The position numbers and the translations under genes were made by a program. This document shows positions 6,216 to 13,435 of a DNA stretch of 21,540 nt, in pieces. The stretch comes from Clostridiales bacterium. GTDB lineage: Bacteria > Bacillota > Clostridia > Lachnospirales > CAG-274. The stretch is from assembly GCA_021203425.1 (NCBI GenBank), contig JAJQBF010000101.1, positions 1 to 21,540 of the forward strand, in the 5' to 3' direction. A model generated the notes under the pieces. It had not been told where the DNA came from. It did no database searches and worked only from the letters and a program-made list of their open reading frames with translations. Numbering within the stretch: position 1 is the stretch's first letter; each line of letters begins with the position of its first letter.

Positions 6216-7748
6216 TTACTCCCACTCGATAGTCGATGGGGGCTTGGTGGTGACGTCGTAGACTATGCGGTTGACGGAGTTGACTTCGTTGACGATGCGG
6301 TTGGAGATTTGGGCAAGGGTGTCGTATGGGATACGGGCGAAGTCGGCGGTCATAAAGTCTGTGGTGGTGACGGCACGAAGAGCCAGAGTGTAGTCGTAGG
6401 TGCGGAAGTCGCCCATTACGCCTACGGAGCGCATAGAGGTCAGGACGGCGAAATACTGGTTAATTTCGGTATCCAGACCGGCTTTAGCTATTTCTTCACG
6501 GAAGATATAGTCGGCATCTTGGAGGATTTTAACTTTTTCCTCGGTTATGTCACCGATTATTCTTATGGCAAGACCGGGACCGGGGAAGGGCTGGCGGTTT
6601 ACGAGATAATTGGGAAGGTTAAGCTCTCTGCCAAGACGGCGAACCTCATCTTTGAAAAGAAGACGAAGGGGTTCAACTATATCTTTGAAATCCACATAAT
6701 CGGGCAGACCGCCTACATTATGGTGGGATTTTATTACGGCTGCATCGCCTGAGCCGGATTCGATTACGTCAGGATAGATTGTTCCCTGGGCAAGGAAGTC
6801 GACCTTTCCTATTTTTTTAGCCTCTTCTTCGAAAACTCTTATGAATTCTTCGCCTATTATTTTACGCTTTGTTTCGGGGTCGGTTACACCCTTAAGTTTG
6901 CCTAAAAAGCGCTCGCCGGCATTTACTCTTATAAAATTAAGCTCTCTGTCAGCGAAAGCAGCCTCCACTTCATCGCCTTCGTTTTTACGCATTAAGCCGT
7001 GGTCAACAAAAATACAAGTAAGCTTATTTCCTACGGCTTTGGAAAGAAGGGCTGCAAGGACGGAACTGTCCACACCACCGGAAAGGGCAAGGAGAACCTT
7101 TCCTTCTCCCACTTTGGCACGAACGTCATTTACGGCTGTATTTATGTAGTTTTTCATACTCCAGTCGCCGCTTACCTTACAAACATTGTAGAGGAAGTTT
7201 TTAAGGATTTGCTGCCCGTACTCCGTATGCTGAACTTCAGGGTGGAACTGTACGGCATAAAGGGCTTTTTCGGGGTTTTCCATAGCTGCAACAGGGCAGG
7301 TCTCGGAAAAAGCTGTTATTTTAAAGCCCTCGGGAACCTTTTCGATTCTGTCTGTATGACTCATCCATGTTATACTTTTGGTTGGGATATCCTTAAACAT
7401 AAGGCTGTCGGCTGAGAAGTTTGTTTCTGTTTTGCCGTATTCACTTTTCTCGGCCGGCTTTACCTCTCCGCCCAAAAGGTGAGCCATAAGCTGACTTCCG
7501 TAGCATATACCCAAAACGGGAATACCCATAGAGAATATTTCAGGGGATATTGTGGGAGAGGTTTCAAGGTAAACGCTGTTGGGACCGCCTGTAAAAATTA
7601 TTCCCACAGGGTTCATTTTCTTTATTTCTTCAATGGGGGTTTTATAGGACTTAACTTCGCAGTAAACATTTAAATCTCTTACTCGTCTTGCGATAAGCTG
7701 ATTATACTGACCTCCGAAGTCAAGAACCACAACTAATTCGTGTTTCAT
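6216..7748 (-). CDS. guaA: GMP synthase (glutamine-hydrolysing)
   Basis: It converts XMP to GMP using ATP and glutamine, the last step of guanine nucleotide synthesis, in the cytoplasm. The N-terminal class I glutamine amidotransferase has its triad at Cys82 (GICYGSQ), His169 and Glu171 (FHPEV). The ATP pyrophosphatase domain begins near residue 200 with the P-loop SGGVDSS (223-229). The C-terminal dimerisation domain ends in the typical KPPSTIEWE. The 510-residue length is standard. Its ATG overlaps the stop of the preceding gene (ATGA), implying coupling. The 3' part is visibly richer in G+C and in C- or G-ending codons than neighbouring genes. Confidence 0.97.
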   Translation of the reverse strand: MKHELVVVLDFGGQYNQLIARRVRDLNVYCEVKSYKTPIEEIKKMNPVGIIFTGGPNSVYLETSPTISPEIFSMGIPVLGICYGSQLMAHLLGGEVKPAEKSEYGKTETNFSADSLMFKDIPTKSITWMSHTDRIEKVPEGFKITAFSETCPVAAMENPEKALYAVQFHPEVQHTEYGQQILKNFLYNVCKVSGDWSMKNYINTAVNDVRAKVGEGKVLLALSGGVDSSVLAALLSKAVGNKLTCIFVDHGLMRKNEGDEVEAAFADRELNFIRVNAGERFLGKLKGVTDPETKRKIIGEEFIRVFEEEAKKIGKVDFLAQGTIYPDVIESGSGDAAVIKSHHNVGGLPDYVDFKDIVEPLRLLFKDEVRRLGRELNLPNYLVNRQPFPGPGLAIRIIGDITEEKVKILQDADYIFREEIAKAGLDTEINQYFAVLTSMRSVGVMGDFRTYDYTLALRAVTTTDFMTADFARIPYDTLAQISNRIVNEVNSVNRIVYDVTTKPPSTIEWE

Positions 7749-8275
7749 AAACTGTCCTCCGATTTATTTAATTTAAAAAATTTTGAAGGTACTGTGTACT
7801 GTCTCATAGCCTCAAGGAGTTTGTCATTGGGTTCGATAACGATCCTTGACTTTTTGCCCTTATATGAGGCAACAAATACATATGTATTGTCACTCACCGT
7901 ACCTCCGGAAAAATCCTTGAGCTTATAATTTTTATAAAAATCAAGGTTTGCTCTGTCGGTAAAGTGGGCTATAATTTCAAACTCCTGAATACTGCCTGTG
8001 AAGACTCTGCGCCTTCTTGATCTGTTATAAATAACATCAATATCGATTTCACCGTCTACAAAGGTATATTCATATTCTTTGTTGAGGAAAAAATTCATAA
8101 GCAAAGCCGCACAGACAACAGTCAAGACTTCCATAAATATTACGGCAATGACGTTTGGCAGATTAAGCCATATGAAAACAAAAATTGCCGTAATTATAAG
8201 ATAGATATACCTTCTTTTTCTGTCTTCCTTAGTGGGGCTGTGTTTTACAAGCTGTTCTATAATAACATTTTCCAC
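7745..8275 (-). CDS. DUF6106-like membrane protein, 176 aa
   Basis: Unknown function. A basic N-terminus (KEDRKRRY) is followed by one or two closely spaced membrane segments at about 24-65, then a cytoplasmic or external beta-rich domain with EYEYTFVDGEIDIDVIYNRSRRRR at 68-91 (a charged strand ending in four arginines), and a C-terminal QYTVPSKFFKL. From memory this matches a small clostridial family annotated DUF6106; I could not check it. It stands between gerW (12-base gap containing AGGAGG) and guaA (ATGA overlap), so it is very probably part of this operon. Confidence 0.75.
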   Translation of the reverse strand: MENVIIEQLVKHSPTKEDRKRRYIYLIITAIFVFIWLNLPNVIAVIFMEVLTVVCAALLMNFFLNKEYEYTFVDGEIDIDVIYNRSRRRRVFTGSIQEFEIIAHFTDRANLDFYKNYKLKDFSGGTVSDNTYVFVASYKGKKSRIVIEPNDKLLEAMRQYTVPSKFFKLNKSEDSL

Positions 8276-8287
8276 TTGTATCCCTCC

Positions 8288-8689
8288 TTACTCGGAAACT
8301 CTTTCCTCTTCGAAAATTTCCTGTTCCTCCGGTGTAAGCTTATTTTTTGACCTTCCGAAACTGAGCTTATCTAAAATTCCGGGAACCATATCGATAAGCT
8401 TGTTTATACTGTTTTCATTCTTTACATTTACAAGCTGAATTCCGTTATTTTTTATAACGATAACAGCCGCCGGGCTTATTTTTGCGCCTAAACCGCCGCC
8501 GCAGACTTCTCCTGTCTTTTTGTCATCATTTTTATCAGATGCTCCGGCGCCTACGCCGAAAGAAACGTCAACAAGGGGAATAACGGTTATATCTCCTAAA
8601 ACTATTGCGTCTCCCACAACGGTTTTTGAAGACACAAAGCCGTCCATTTTTGTGAATAATGCGTCAAGACTTGTGCTTATATTGCTCAT
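8288..8689 (-). CDS. gerW: Spore protein GerW (YtfJ family)
   Basis: In Bacillus subtilis the relative YtfJ/GerW is made in the forespore and is required for germination with L-alanine. The 133 residues show the family pattern: amphipathic start ISTSLDALFTKMDG, then VVGDAIVLGDITVIPLVDVSFG, a Gly-rich stretch with CGGGLGAKISPAAVIVI at ~83-99, and a C-terminal acidic tail. The start ATG at 8689 is preceded by AAGGAGG. It lies 11 bases after the DUF2953 gene, the same pairing as ytfI-ytfJ in B. subtilis, which supports both assignments and indicates a spore-forming host. Confidence 0.9.
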   Translation of the reverse strand: MSNISTSLDALFTKMDGFVSSKTVVGDAIVLGDITVIPLVDVSFGVGAGASDKNDDKKTGEVCGGGLGAKISPAAVIVIKNNGIQLVNVKNENSINKLIDMVPGILDKLSFGRSKNKLTPEEQEIFEEERVSE

Positions 8690-8700
8690 ATTTTACCTCC

Positions 8701-9495
8701 TTAAAATAATACATTTCTTACATTTTTGTTAAGAATAAATCTTGCGGCGGGAAAGACAATGTTAAACAGATTCCCCCGACATTTTATGTTGCCCTCGCCT
8801 TCGAAGATTTGTTTATTAAAATCAGCCTCTATATTTACTCCTTTTTTCAAGGCTGTACTGCTTGCATACAGCAGCCCCAAAATTTCTCCCGTAAGAGAAG
8901 GATTGTCAAAGCCAAATAAAACATTTACTTCAAAAATTTCAAATTTAAGCTTATAAAGCATATATTTAATATTCTTAACAAAACAGTTAATTATATCCCC
9001 TTTATTTTCATAAGCCATTATTTCGGAAATTCTTTCCCTTAGGATTGAAATTCTGCTTTTAGGCTTTTGTTTGGCTTGCTGTGCTTTGCTTTCAGTTTTT
9101 GTTTCTGTTTTTGCGGTTACATTTTTATTTGTGTTCTTTTTGTCGGGCGAAACTGCCTGTGAATTAGGGGCAACCTGTTTTACGGACTGCTTATTTACGG
9201 TTTTTGAAGGTTTTTTTTCGGTTTTTTTCGGCTTTTTCTTTTGGGTTTTTGATAAAAAAGCCTTAAAGGGATATGTCAGACTGTAATCAAGCCTGCCTTC
9301 TTTAAAGCTGCCCTTTAGACGAACCAAGCCGAACAGCCAGCGCAGCGAAAACTCTCCTTCGTTTTTGCTGCCTAAGCTGCCTTTTGCGCAAAGGCAGAAG
9401 GGATCTGCCAGCAGTGCTCCGATAATAAGCACTGCCGCAGCAATTATTATAAATATAACACACCATGAAATTTTTAAAAAGGTCAAAAAAATCAT
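8701..9495 (-). CDS. DUF2953 membrane-anchored protein (YtfI-like)
   Basis: Function is not established. One N-terminal membrane segment (about 8-30, WCVIFIIIAAAVLIIG) is followed by the DUF2953 start (SLRWLFGLVRLKG), then a long Lys/Thr/Gln-rich linker (about 83-145) that is clearly low complexity. A C-terminal part contains FEIFEVNVLFGFDNPSLTGEILGLLYA at about 187-213, the characteristic segment of the family. Its 264 residues are typical. It is paired with gerW as in B. subtilis, so a sporulation-linked role is plausible but inferred. Confidence 0.8.
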   Translation of the reverse strand: MIFLTFLKISWCVIFIIIAAAVLIIGALLADPFCLCAKGSLGSKNEGEFSLRWLFGLVRLKGSFKEGRLDYSLTYPFKAFLSKTQKKKPKKTEKKPSKTVNKQSVKQVAPNSQAVSPDKKNTNKNVTAKTETKTESKAQQAKQKPKSRISILRERISEIMAYENKGDIINCFVKNIKYMLYKLKFEIFEVNVLFGFDNPSLTGEILGLLYASSTALKKGVNIEADFNKQIFEGEGNIKCRGNLFNIVFPAARFILNKNVRNVLF

Positions 9496-9510
9496 AATTA
9501 TCCCCTTATG

Positions 9511-9807
9511 CTATAGGCTTTCCTTTAAGCCCTCCAAACTGCCGTTTTTGTTATAATAGTTTTCTATAATTTCCTTTGCAAGTATCAAAGCATTTTCCTT
9601 TTTATAGGCAATACCCAGAATTTTAAAATTCTTTTTTGCATAATATTCATTAAAAAGCTCCGAAATCTCCAAAATTTCAAATAGATTTTGGTTTTGTGCC
9701 TTGCATATCGTAAAAACATTGAAGATATCAGTTCCGTTTTTTATTGCCTTAACAATTTCCTCGCCCTTGTCGGTTCCCTTAAAAAGCAGATTTTTTGAAA
9801 AAATCAC
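9511..9807 (-). CDS. Hypothetical protein, 98 aa
   Basis: I do not recognise this protein. It is predicted soluble and mostly helical, with KNGTDIFNVFTICKAQNQNLFEILEI in the middle and a basic-acidic C-terminal helix. The start is a GTG at 9807 within GGTGATAGTGTGATTTTTTC; this initiation region is nearly identical to that of the unrelated-looking gene starting at 2603. It begins 4 bases after the GH43 stop and ends 15 bases before the DUF2953 gene, so it is likely co-transcribed. Nothing in the sequence indicates its role. Confidence 0.6.
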   Translation of the reverse strand: MIFSKNLLFKGTDKGEEIVKAIKNGTDIFNVFTICKAQNQNLFEILEISELFNEYYAKKNFKILGIAYKKENALILAKEIIENYYNKNGSLEGLKESL

Positions 9808-9811
9808 ACTA

Positions 9812-11422
9812 TCACCCGAACCTTACATAGTCAAAATCGGCATATCCGCCTTTTTTTCCTTCTCGGTTTACACAGAAAAGACCGCAGCGACCACCGACCC
9901 AGCTTTTCTTTGAAACCTTATATTCAACCTCAGGGCCGAATTTTTCAAAGTTTTCGCCGTCTTCAGAATAATAGAAGGTTATAAAAGCTCCTAAGCCGCT
10001 GTATTCCTTGTCGGGGTTATAAAAATCCTTAAGACTGAAAAACAGCTTTTTATATCTGTATTCCATCTTAATTCTTAAGTATATTTCCTTTGTATCGGAA
10101 AGCTCTTTTGTTTCGGTTATTTCTTCGGGTCTGTCTTTGCCGTCATAGAAATAATTTGCCTGTGAAAGACTCAGCTTTCCGCCGTTGTTTTCAACTCTTA
10201 CAGCATAAAAACTGCCGCCGGTTATGCAAATTCCCGCCTCGTCTCCGCCTTCAAGGTTAAGGCTTACTTTTGTGTCCATAGTGAAGTTGGGCGCCTGCAT
10301 AAGCTGTGAAAGAAGATTGGGCGCATCTGTCAAAAGTCCCTCTCCGGCAGCCGGAAAACTGAAAAGCCTTAATGTTTCATTGTTTATTTCATAAAAGTCT
10401 TTATTTGCATGTGCCTGCCACTGCCACTGAAGACCCAGCTTGTTGTCTTTAAATTCATCGCTTGTAACGGGGGTTAAAACCTCTCCTCCGGCAACGGGCT
10501 TTTTATATGTTTCAACAGGCTCCCCTATGCCGTCATTATCAACGTCAATACCCATTTCAATCCAGTTGTCTTCTGTCCATCTTGCAGGTTCAAGGTAAGT
10601 CATTCTGCCGTAGCCGTCACAGTCACGGAAGTGTAAAAACCAGCTTTCACCGTTTTCCATATCTATAAGTGCCCCCTGGTGAGGACCATTTATAAGGGTT
10701 TCACCCTGCTGAAGAACGATTTTGTGTTCATAAGGACCGTAAATGTTTTTACTTCTTAAAACAACCTGCCAGCCCGGCTTAACTCCTCCGGCAGGAGAGA
10801 ATATATAATAATATCCGTTTCTTTTGTACATCTTAGGACCTTCTATCGTAGGGTTATGAACTCTGCCGTCATAAATTCTTACACCCTCGTCAAGGAGCTT
10901 TTCTCCATCGGGAGTCATTTTATGTAAGAACAGCTGACTTTTAAGACCGCCTCGGCTCCTTGCAACACCTCTTACAATATAAGCCTGTCCGTCATCGTCC
11001 CAGAAGGGGCAGGGATCAATCCAGCCCTTTGCCTCTTTTTGAAGTATAACATCGTCCCACTTTCCGAAGGGATCCTTTGTTTTTACTACAAAAAGACCTT
11101 CATCGGGGGCAGAAAAGGTTATGAAAAATGTTCCGTTGTGATAACGGATTGCCGGTGCCCAAACTCCCTTGCCGTGCTGGGGAAGGTCATAGTTTTTAAA
11201 GGGCAGCTTTTCAGCCGCATAGCTTACAAGTTTCCAGTTTACCAAGTCTTTCGAATGCAATATAGGCAGTCCGGGAAAGTAAGTAAAGGAAGAGGCCGTC
11301 ATAAAGAAATCGTCCCCCACTCTTATAGCGTCCGGGTCTGAATAATCAGCAAACAATATGGGATTTTTGTAGCTGCCGTTGCCTAAATCGCTTGTCCATT
11401 TGCCTTTGCAGTTTTCAAACAT
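9812..11422 (-). CDS. Glycoside hydrolase family 43 (beta-xylosidase / arabinofuranosidase type)
   Basis: It probably removes xylose or arabinose units from xylan-derived oligosaccharides. The five-bladed propeller domain occupies about residues 15-300, with the expected acids: base Asp29 (DYSDPD), pKa-modulating Asp136 (WIDPCPFWDDDG) and general acid Glu194 (TIEGPKMY). A C-terminal concanavalin-like domain (about 317-536) starts SDEFKDNKLGLQWQW, as in exo-acting members. There is no signal peptide, so the enzyme should act in the cytoplasm on imported oligosaccharides. The ATG at 11422 has AAGGAG upstream and its own promoter-like sequence. No sugar transporter or regulator lies beside it, which is unusual for this family. 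Confidence 0.9.
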   Translation of the reverse strand: MFENCKGKWTSDLGNGSYKNPILFADYSDPDAIRVGDDFFMTASSFTYFPGLPILHSKDLVNWKLVSYAAEKLPFKNYDLPQHGKGVWAPAIRYHNGTFFITFSAPDEGLFVVKTKDPFGKWDDVILQKEAKGWIDPCPFWDDDGQAYIVRGVARSRGGLKSQLFLHKMTPDGEKLLDEGVRIYDGRVHNPTIEGPKMYKRNGYYYIFSPAGGVKPGWQVVLRSKNIYGPYEHKIVLQQGETLINGPHQGALIDMENGESWFLHFRDCDGYGRMTYLEPARWTEDNWIEMGIDVDNDGIGEPVETYKKPVAGGEVLTPVTSDEFKDNKLGLQWQWQAHANKDFYEINNETLRLFSFPAAGEGLLTDAPNLLSQLMQAPNFTMDTKVSLNLEGGDEAGICITGGSFYAVRVENNGGKLSLSQANYFYDGKDRPEEITETKELSDTKEIYLRIKMEYRYKKLFFSLKDFYNPDKEYSGLGAFITFYYSEDGENFEKFGPEVEYKVSKKSWVGGRCGLFCVNREGKKGGYADFDYVRFG

Positions 11423-11443
11423 TGTTAATTTTTCTCCTTTATG

Positions 11444-11471
11444 ATTATAAATTTAGTTTTTGAGGTGTTAA
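11444..11471 (-). promoter_or_regulatory. Candidate sigma-A promoter for the GH43 gene
   Basis: On the minus strand TTAACA (11466-11471) and TATAAT (11444-11449) are 16 bases apart. Transcription would begin about seven bases further, leaving a very short leader with AAGGAG. The -35 box lies right at the edge of the structured element, so the element may have brought or modified it. Confidence 0.55.
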
Positions 11472-11474
11472 GTT

Positions 11475-11784
11475 CGGGCATGGTGCCGCAAGTACCCCTC
11501 AGTCAGCGTTAGATTGACAAGTCTATTCTATTGCCGTTAATACAAATTTCGACATTGTACTTTTTCATTTCCATCGCTGACAGCTCCCCACGTCACTTAT
11601 TCCTCCGTTCATTTGTTTCTTCACTTTGCTCAGAAACAAAATTCCACTCCGGAAACGTTCCTTTATCGTCGAAAGTCCAAAATACTTTCGGCGAAGAGGA
11701 GGAGTTCCGCAATGAGTCTTACTTCCTACATAGAAGGAAGTAAACGAATGAAGGTTACGACGACGAGGGGCGCCTACTGTCGGA
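11475..11784 (-). repeat. Hairpin-rich inserted element between gpsA and the GH43 gene
   Basis: About 310 bases contain several separate hairpins: 11719-11743 (nine pairs, TTACTTCCT with AGGAAGTAA), 11667-11693 (ten pairs including one G-U, CGTCGAAAGT with ACTTTCGGCG), 11612-11640 (nine pairs, TTTGTTTCT with AGAAACAAA), and GTCAGCG/CGCTGAC framing a minigene (11502-11581). It overlaps the end of gpsA and supplies that gene's stop codon. From memory, CCCCTCAGTCAGC-type hairpins recur between genes of gut Firmicutes, so it may be a dispersed repeat. A 74-codon frame across the element (11565-11789) looks like chance. Element borders are estimates. Confidence 0.55.
11509..11574 (-). CDS. 21-residue minigene inside the hairpin-rich element
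   Basis: ATG at 11574 to TAA at 11509 encodes a short peptide beginning MEMKKYNVEICINGNRID. GGGGAG lies nine bases upstream, a good ribosome site. The start codon directly follows GTCAGCG and the stop directly precedes CGCTGAC, so the frame exactly fills the loop of an inverted repeat. Its composition (Lys, Tyr, Asn, Ile) is plausible for a real peptide, but length alone makes this uncertain. Confidence 0.3.
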   Translation of the reverse strand: MEMKKYNVEICINGNRIDLSI

Positions 11785-12768
11785 TTCATGGGTTTTGTCT
11801 CGGCTCATAAGGTCGATAACCGCCTGCTTAGGGTCTTTGCCTTCAAATAAAACCCTGTGAATCTCTGTTGTTATGGGCATTTCAACATTATATTTTTTTG
11901 ACAGCTTATAAGCTGCTTCGGCTGTGTTGACACCTTCCACAACCATATGAACCTCTTCAAGAGTCTCCTTTAAGCTTTTGCCTTGGCCTATTAAAATTCC
12001 GGCACGTCTGTTTCTCGAGTGCATACTTGTACAGGTTACTATTAAATCCCCTACTCCGGTTAAACCGTAGAAGGTTTCTCTGTCGGCGCCCATTTTAACA
12101 CCGAGCCTTGTTATTTCCGCAAGACCTCTTGTCATAATGGCCGCCTTTGTGTTGTCGCCGAAACCTATGCCGTCGCAGACACCTGCCGCAAGGGCAATAA
12201 GGTTTTTAAGAGCCGCCCCTATTTCAACACCTATCATATCTGTGTTTACGTAGATCCTGAATTTGTTGTTTATAAATGCGTCCTGTACGATTTTCGCTGT
12301 TTCAATATCTTCTGACACAGCAACACAGGCAGTGGGAATTTCTCTGCCAACCTCTTCGGCGTGGCTCGGTCCCGAAAGAACCGCCGCTCTGCACTGATGT
12401 ATTTCCTCTTTTATAACCTCCGAAAGTCTCTTAAGGGAGCTTTCTTCAAGTCCTTTCGCCACATTTACAACAATTGTACCCTCATCTATATTGGGGGCAA
12501 ATATTTTTGCATTGTCCCTTACAAATTTTGAAGGAACGGCAAAAACAACAATTTCCGCCCCTTTAGTACAATTTATATCTGTTGTTATTTTTATATTGTC
12601 CGGAATTTTAACCCCGGGAAGAAACTCCTTGTTTTCGCCGTCACGCTTTAAATTTTCAGCCTCTCTTTCAAGGAAAGACCACAGCATAACATTATGCCCG
12701 TTTTTGCTTAATGTACAAGCCAAAGCCGTACCCCAGCTGCCCGAGCCTATAACCGTTATTTTCTTCAT
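11755..12768 (-). CDS. gpsA: NAD(P)-dependent glycerol-3-phosphate dehydrogenase
   Basis: It reduces dihydroxyacetone phosphate to sn-glycerol 3-phosphate for phospholipid synthesis. The Rossmann motif GSGSWG is at 8-13, FAVPS at 76-80, and the catalytic Lys188 lies in ALKNLIALAAG; the C-terminal helical domain includes GLTGVGDLIVTC. The expected family end is about DLMSRDKTHE (residue 328). The last nine residues (SDSRRPSSS) and stop are encoded by the inserted element, so the native stop has been replaced. The tail is short and probably harmless. It follows plsY, which uses its product, with only a few bases between them. Confidence 0.95.
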   Translation of the reverse strand: MKKITVIGSGSWGTALACTLSKNGHNVMLWSFLEREAENLKRDGENKEFLPGVKIPDNIKITTDINCTKGAEIVVFAVPSKFVRDNAKIFAPNIDEGTIVVNVAKGLEESSLKRLSEVIKEEIHQCRAAVLSGPSHAEEVGREIPTACVAVSEDIETAKIVQDAFINNKFRIYVNTDMIGVEIGAALKNLIALAAGVCDGIGFGDNTKAAIMTRGLAEITRLGVKMGADRETFYGLTGVGDLIVTCTSMHSRNRRAGILIGQGKSLKETLEEVHMVVEGVNTAEAAYKLSKKYNVEMPITTEIHRVLFEGKDPKQAVIDLMSRDKTHESDSRRPSSS

Positions 12769-12773
12769 TTGCT

Positions 12774-13433
12774 TTACACCTTCTTTTTAACGGAAAATTT
12801 GTTTTCTTCTCCGTGAATAAGTCTTGCTATATTTTCCCTGTGTTTATAATAGGTAATTACCGTTATTATAAGCATAAGAATTATGTTTTCAAAGCCGTAT
12901 AAACCCAAATATATGCCGAAATTTCCGCTTATTATTAAAGACTCTTGTCCGTAAAGATAAGCCAAAGCCATAAGTAAGGGGTAAACCACAACCATAGTTA
13001 AAGAAGCCGCCGAAACATAGTGCCATATTTTAAAGACAATAAAGCCTATAATATATGTAACAAGGGCAAAGACGGGGTTTATACAGAGCATAAGCGCCAG
13101 TGAACAGGCTATGCCCTTTCCGCCCTTAAAGCCCATATAAAACGGGAAAATATGACCCAGAACACAGCCCACAGCGGCATACATTGAAAATACACCCTCT
13201 CCGAAAATAAGCCTTGCCAAAAAATAAGCTATAACAAGCTTAAGAAAGTCGCCTATAAACACCATAATTCCGGCTTTTTTGCCCAAAACTCTGAAAGCGT
13301 TCGTGGTTCCTGCGTTTCCGCTGCCCTGTTCTCTTATGTCGACATGGTTAAAAACCCTTCCTATAATATAAGATGTTTGAAAAAGCCCCAAAACATAACC
13401 CAAAGCCAAACAAATTATTTTTGTCCCTATCAT
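12774..13433 (-). CDS. plsY: Acyl-phosphate:glycerol-3-phosphate acyltransferase
   Basis: This integral membrane enzyme transfers an acyl group from acyl-phosphate to glycerol 3-phosphate, making lysophosphatidic acid. The three conserved loops are present: GSGNAGTTNAFRVLG (37-51), GHIFPFYMGFKGGKGIA (93-109) and HREN (198-201). Several membrane segments surround them (about 3-25, 54-75, 84-100, 110-136, 142-162 and 178-195). The 219 residues are at the long end of normal, with a Lys-rich tail. It is two bases downstream of der and six upstream of gpsA; GpsA supplies its acceptor substrate, a common clostridial pairing. Confidence 0.96.
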   Translation of the reverse strand: MIGTKIICLALGYVLGLFQTSYIIGRVFNHVDIREQGSGNAGTTNAFRVLGKKAGIMVFIGDFLKLVIAYFLARLIFGEGVFSMYAAVGCVLGHIFPFYMGFKGGKGIACSLALMLCINPVFALVTYIIGFIVFKIWHYVSAASLTMVVVYPLLMALAYLYGQESLIISGNFGIYLGLYGFENIILMLIITVITYYKHRENIARLIHGEENKFSVKKKV

Positions 13434-13435
13434 AA

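Noticed and set aside
11565..11789. 74-codon minus-strand frame across the hairpin-rich element
   Set aside because: It overlaps the end of gpsA, has no ribosome site, and follows hairpin arms rather than a protein-like pattern.
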